Part shown: positions 31,701-35,045 of the stretch, piece by piece | Layout: each line of letters opens with the position of its first letter | How positions within the stretch are numbered: the stretch's first letter is position 1 | NCBI GenBank assembly: GCA_017651565.1 | Contig: JAGCCQ010000077.1 | Coordinates: 1 to 35,045 of the forward strand | DNA from: Bacilli bacterium | GTDB taxonomy: Bacteria > Bacillota_I > Bacilli_A > RFN20 > CAG-826 | Length of the DNA stretch: 35,045 bases | Direction of reading: 5' to 3' | The notes under the pieces: generated by a model | The model's input: the letters and a program-made list of their open reading frames with translations, nothing else | What the model was told of the DNA's origin: nothing | The model's database searches: none | Position numbers and translations under genes: made by a program

Positions 31701-32865
31701 TTTTGTATCACCAACTAAGGTGTTTTTTGGCAAAGGAAAAGAGAAACAAATTGGAGAAATTTGCAAAGAATTTTCCTTTAAAAAAGTTTTAGTTGTTATT
31801 GGCAAAAGTAGTGTAAAAAAATCAGGTCTTTTTGATTTAGTTATAAATGTCTTAAAAAATAGTGGAATCGAGTACGTTTTACTTGAAGGTGTACGTGCAA
31901 ATCCAGAGATTTCTTTATGTAGAAAAGGAATTGCTTTAGCTAGAGAAAATAATGTTGATTCTTTACTCGCTATTGGAGGTGGATCTGTTATTGATACTGC
32001 TAAAAATATTGCAGTTGGATATTATTACGATGGAGATTCGTTTGATTTTAATTTGCATAAATCTTCTCCGACAAAAGCACTTCCTATCGGAGTAATTCTT
32101 ACAATTTCTGCTGCAGGAAGCGAATTATCAAATTCCTGTGTTATTCAAGATGATGAATTAAAACGCAAATCAGGTTTTAACTCAGATTTGGTTAGACCGG
32201 TATTCGCGGTTGAAAATCCTGAACTTACTTATTCAGTAGATAAATATCAAACTGGTGTAGGTACAGTTGACATTATGATGCATACATTAGAAAGATATTT
32301 CCAAGATTCTAGCGATAATGAGCTAGCTGATGGCTTTGCAGAAGGATTACTAAGAACAGTAGTTAAGGCTGGTTATGACGTTATTAAAAACCCAGAAGAT
32401 TATGAAGCAAGAGCTACTTTAATGCTTGCTTCTTCCTATTCTCATAATGGCATTACTAGTATTGGAAAAAGATTTGGGATGCCTGTTCATCAACTTGAGC
32501 ATGCTCTCTCTGGAGTGTATCCAAATGTAAGCCACGGAGCAGGCTTAGCAGTGTTATATCCTGCATGGGCAAAATATTATTTAGTGTATGATTCCAAAAA
32601 GTTTGCTACACTTGGTCGTAGGGTTTTCAACATAGTTGGAGACGATGATCAATTAGTTGGCAAACAATTCATAGAAGAATTAGAAAAGTTCTTTAGTTAT
32701 CTTGGAGTACCTAAAACTTATAAAGATTTAGGTATTGATAACGTTGATATTGGCTTATTAACTGATGTCTTTAGCAACAATCGTACTAGGGAAGTCTATC
32801 ATAGAGAAAAACCTATGAATTACGAGGTTGCAGAAGAAATCTTTAAAATGGTGAAAGAAGGTTAA
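31687..32865 (+). CDS. Iron-containing alcohol dehydrogenase
   Basis: Group III (Fe-type) dehydrogenase, BdhA/YqhD-like, which interconverts an alcohol and an aldehyde with NAD(P)H. The start is the ATG at 31687, preceded by AAGGGG; an in-frame TTG at 31663 lies upstream of that site. Motifs: N-terminal FVSPTKVFFGKG, nucleotide-binding AIGGGSVIDTAKNIA, and metal ligands in GTVDIMMHTLE, GMPVHQLEHALSG and NVSHGAGLAVLYP. Length of 393 residues is typical. The substrate is not given by sequence; butanal or other fermentation or toxic aldehydes are candidates. It overlaps the regulator gene by 14 bp. Confidence 0.95.
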   Translation: MIDFNFVSPTKVFFGKGKEKQIGEICKEFSFKKVLVVIGKSSVKKSGLFDLVINVLKNSGIEYVLLEGVRANPEISLCRKGIALARENNVDSLLAIGGGSVIDTAKNIAVGYYYDGDSFDFNLHKSSPTKALPIGVILTISAAGSELSNSCVIQDDELKRKSGFNSDLVRPVFAVENPELTYSVDKYQTGVGTVDIMMHTLERYFQDSSDNELADGFAEGLLRTVVKAGYDVIKNPEDYEARATLMLASSYSHNGITSIGKRFGMPVHQLEHALSGVYPNVSHGAGLAVLYPAWAKYYLVYDSKKFATLGRRVFNIVGDDDQLVGKQFIEELEKFFSYLGVPKTYKDLGIDNVDIGLLTDVFSNNRTREVYHREKPMNYEVAEEIFKMVKEG

Positions 32866-32873
32866 ATTGTATT

Positions 32874-34022
32874 ATGAAAAAAGAAGATATTACAGGTATG
32901 ATTGTATACCTCTTGATATTTGGCTTTAGTACTGTATTTATTTTCACAGTATTAAGAGACTATTCCTCATCATCAGGATTGGGTGGAGCATACATTCCAT
33001 TTATTCTTGGTGCAGGCGCTGCAGGTATCGTATTTAACGCAATTCTTTTTGAAGTTGCACATATCTTAGGCGCAATCATTGGTGGATACAATATTATCGG
33101 CGTTAACATCCTTGGTTTCTGCTTCAAAAGAGATGCTAATAAATGGAAATTCTGTTTAGCAAGTTTTGATGGTTTTACTGGTGAAACAAAAATTGTTCCA
33201 AAAGAAAATAGAGCTAAGCCATCAAACCCATATCCTTATTTATTATTTGGATCATTATTCTTTGTTTTAGAAGTTATTGGAGTAATGATTGTTTTCTCAA
33301 TGTTTAGAACTGAATTAGGTGGTTTAGGTAACTTAGCTTATTTCATCTTAACTATGGGCGCTATAGGCTTGATGATTTTCGTTTATAACATTCTTCCATT
33401 CAAGCTCGACTCAGTTACAGATGGCTATAGATTAACTAAAGTAACTAACCCTAAGAATAGAGAAGCATTCAATGAATTATTAAAAGTTGAATATGATATC
33501 TCTCAAGGTAAAGAAGTTGATATTAAGGTCTTTACTGAAATCACTAACTATACAGCTGACTTAAACTTAAATAAGGTTTATGCGTTATTAGATGATAGAA
33601 AGTTTGATGAAGCAGTTGTAATCTTAGATGGCATTATCAATGCTAAAGAAAACGTCTCGAAAAACGTTTACATTAGAGCTAAGGCTCAAAAAGTATACAT
33701 TCACTTAATTAATGACGATATGGAAACTGCTATGGCTTATTACGACGCAGAAGTTCCTGTTTCTGAAAGAAGAGAAATTTCCGATGATAACTCAATGGCA
33801 TGTATTAGGGCTTATATCTTAATGGCAGGCTTACTCGATAAATCTAGAAGCGAAGTTGTCATTGCTCTTAATAAAGTTGGTTCAGCATATAAAAAGACAC
33901 CAGCAAATAGAAAAGCAGTTGAAAGACAATTATTCAATGATGCTCTTAAGAAAGTTAATGAAGCCCATGCAAAATGGGAATTAGATAAATACTATCTTCC
34001 TGAAGAAGAAGCAAAGAAATAA
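32874..34022 (+). CDS. M50-like membrane protein with degenerate active site and helical C-terminal domain
   Basis: The N-terminal 175 residues hold four membrane helices. The segment FEVAHILGAIIGGYN sits where site-2 proteases have HExxH followed by a Gly-rich turn, and NILPFKLDSVTDGYRL resembles their second motif N-x-x-P-x(n)-D-G. The first His is Phe here (F-E-V-A-H), so zinc binding and proteolysis are doubtful. Residues about 220-370 are soluble, helical and TPR-like (LDDRKFDEAVVILDGII and similar). A pseudoprotease or scaffold role is inference. It follows the dehydrogenase gene by 8 bp and ends at the bidirectional terminator. Confidence 0.7.
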   Translation: MKKEDITGMIVYLLIFGFSTVFIFTVLRDYSSSSGLGGAYIPFILGAGAAGIVFNAILFEVAHILGAIIGGYNIIGVNILGFCFKRDANKWKFCLASFDGFTGETKIVPKENRAKPSNPYPYLLFGSLFFVLEVIGVMIVFSMFRTELGGLGNLAYFILTMGAIGLMIFVYNILPFKLDSVTDGYRLTKVTNPKNREAFNELLKVEYDISQGKEVDIKVFTEITNYTADLNLNKVYALLDDRKFDEAVVILDGIINAKENVSKNVYIRAKAQKVYIHLINDDMETAMAYYDAEVPVSERREISDDNSMACIRAYILMAGLLDKSRSEVVIALNKVGSAYKKTPANRKAVERQLFNDALKKVNEAHAKWELDKYYLPEEEAKK

Positions 34023-34027
34023 AAGAA

Positions 34028-34058
34028 AACACGCGCCTAAGAAACGCGTGTTGTTTTT
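34028..34058. terminator. Bidirectional terminator between the operon and pepT
   Basis: AACACGCG (34028-34035) pairs with CGCGTGTT (34045-34052), with TTGTTTTTT downstream on the + strand and TTCTTTTATTT on the - strand. The last codons and stop codon of pepT lie in its arm and loop. Confidence 0.85.
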
Positions 34059-35045
34059 TCTGGTTCAGGGATTGTTAGGATATCGACAATAATGTCGATG
34101 ACTTTTAGGAAGTCTTGAACTACCAAATACTCATATGGACCGTGGTGGTTAGATGAACCAGTTCCAAGGTTTGGAGTGGTTAAGCCCATCTTTGAGAACG
34201 AAGCTCCATCAGTTCCGCCTCTAATTGCTTTTGATTCAGGATCTAAGCCAAGTCTTTTCATTGACTCAATAGCTTTGAATAGTGGGCGTGGATCATTCTT
34301 CAAGTACTCAGCCATATTTGAGTATTGCTCTGTTATTTCAATTTCAATTTTTCCATTTGGATATTTTGCTAAGAGAGCATCTCTAATAGCGAATAATTCG
34401 TTATCTCTTTTTTCTAATACATCTCTTTCGAATTCTCTAAGAATCATTGAGCATTCACAGTTAACAGAGTTTCCACTTACTTCAGTTATATGCCAGTAGC
34501 CTTGTTCACCTTCTGAATCATATGGAGTTTGATCTTGTGGAAGACCTTGGATAAATTCGTGCATTAACATTAAAGCATTAATTAATGTTCCTTTTCCTTC
34601 TCCTGGGTGAACTGCGAATCCTTCAAATTTAATGTTTACTGATTGTGCGTTGAAGTTTCTAAAATCGACATGATTGATTTCAGCTCCATCAACTGTATAA
34701 GCATAGTCAGCTTTCATCTTCTTGATATCAAAGTGGTCTGCACCTTCTCCAATTTCTTCATCTACTGTGAAACATACACTGATAGGGTGGTGCTTAACTT
34801 CTGGATGTTCCTTGAAATATTCAAGAACTCCCATGATGATTGCGATGCCTGCTTTATCATCAGCACCTAATAGTGTTTTACCATCAGTGACGATTAAGTC
34901 TTTACCAATGTGATTCTTTAATGCTGGGAATTCATTAACTGATAAAACTTTTTCTTCATCTAATTGGATATCAGTTCCGTCCCATTCATTTATTCTTCTT
35001 GGCTTAACATTCTTGCCACTTGTTTCAAGGGCAGTATCCATATGG
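34037..35045 (-). CDS. pepT: Peptidase T (tripeptidase), N-terminus beyond the window
   Basis: Cytoplasmic M20-family zinc aminopeptidase that removes the N-terminal residue of tripeptides. The window starts inside the gene: the first visible residues are the H-M-D metal motif followed by SGKNVKP, which lies roughly 75-80 residues into known PepT proteins, so this M is not the start. Further ligands: GADDKAG (bridging Asp), FTVDEEIGEG (catalytic and metal Glu), YTVDGAE (Asp) and the C-terminal GSSNHHGPYEY (His), with FEGFAVHPGEGKG and RGGTDGA also conserved. The reading frame is intact to the TAG at 34037-34039, which lies within the shared terminator. Confidence 0.95.
   Translation of the reverse strand, partial: HMDTALETSGKNVKPRRINEWDGTDIQLDEEKVLSVNEFPALKNHIGKDLIVTDGKTLLGADDKAGIAIIMGVLEYFKEHPEVKHHPISVCFTVDEEIGEGADHFDIKKMKADYAYTVDGAEINHVDFRNFNAQSVNIKFEGFAVHPGEGKGTLINALMLMHEFIQGLPQDQTPYDSEGEQGYWHITEVSGNSVNCECSMILREFERDVLEKRDNELFAIRDALLAKYPNGKIEIEITEQYSNMAEYLKNDPRPLFKAIESMKRLGLDPESKAIRGGTDGASFSKMGLTTPNLGTGSSNHHGPYEYLVVQDFLKVIDIIVDILTIPEPEKTTRVS

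Noticed and set aside
35028-35041. M at 35041 as the pepT start codon
   Set aside because: The preceding codon in frame is His and the HMD motif is an internal metal-binding motif in PepT; about 75 N-terminal residues lie outside the window.

Overview
The window looks like a chromosomal segment of an anaerobic, low-GC member of the Bacillota, probably from the Erysipelotrichia/uncultured Bacilli/Mollicutes-related side. The reasons are the strongly AT-rich DNA, consensus-like sigma-A promoters, AAGGAGG ribosome binding sites, many lipobox signal peptides, a desulfoferrodoxin-type superoxide reductase (anaerobe), and a very short SRP RNA without an Alu arm, unlike that of Bacillus. TGA acts as a stop (psuG and the RelE-like toxin both end in TGA), so the standard bacterial code fits. 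No marker gene fixes the genus.

Layout. 1-1.5 kb: a lipoprotein and superoxide reductase. 1.6-17.7 kb: an array of seven single-gene transcription units, all on the + strand and mostly separated by strong terminators, each encoding a secreted lipoprotein. Four are mosaics of Cys-pair (CxxCG) repeats and beta-sandwich modules. Three carry a PTP-like phosphatase domain with a CX5R loop, one of them also with Cys-pair repeats. An IS200/IS605 element, an IS3-family remnant and the decayed 3' end of another paralogue lie between the third and fifth genes, so the array has grown by duplication and been broken by insertion sequences. 18.0-20.4 kb: a large frameshifted surface protein. 20.4-24.8 kb: an operon of a metallophosphoesterase lipoprotein, an 8-TM protein and a PHP phosphatase, then a separate 7-TM diguanylate cyclase. 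24.9-26.8 kb: a CotH-type secreted kinase-fold lipoprotein that carries the same His/Trp/Cys module as one phosphatase. 26.9 kb: SRP RNA. 27.0-27.6 kb: a Phd/YefM-RelE-type toxin-antitoxin pair. 27.7-34.0 kb: a tightly overlapping five-gene operon (P-type ATPase, psuG, TetR-like regulator, iron alcohol dehydrogenase, degenerate M50-like membrane protein). The last kilobase is the C-terminal part of pepT on the - strand, meeting that operon at a shared bidirectional terminator.

Two things stand out. First, three paralogous lipoprotein genes have a Shine-Dalgarno sequence separated from the start codon by a hairpin that immediately follows it; the stems differ in sequence but keep pairing, and removing the hairpin leaves 8-10 nt to the ATG. 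Second, the locus combines a secreted CotH-family kinase fold with three secreted PTP-like phosphatases and a secreted metallophosphatase, all lipid-anchored and partly sharing the same extracellular module. This suggests, but does not prove, a cell-surface phosphorylation/dephosphorylation system.
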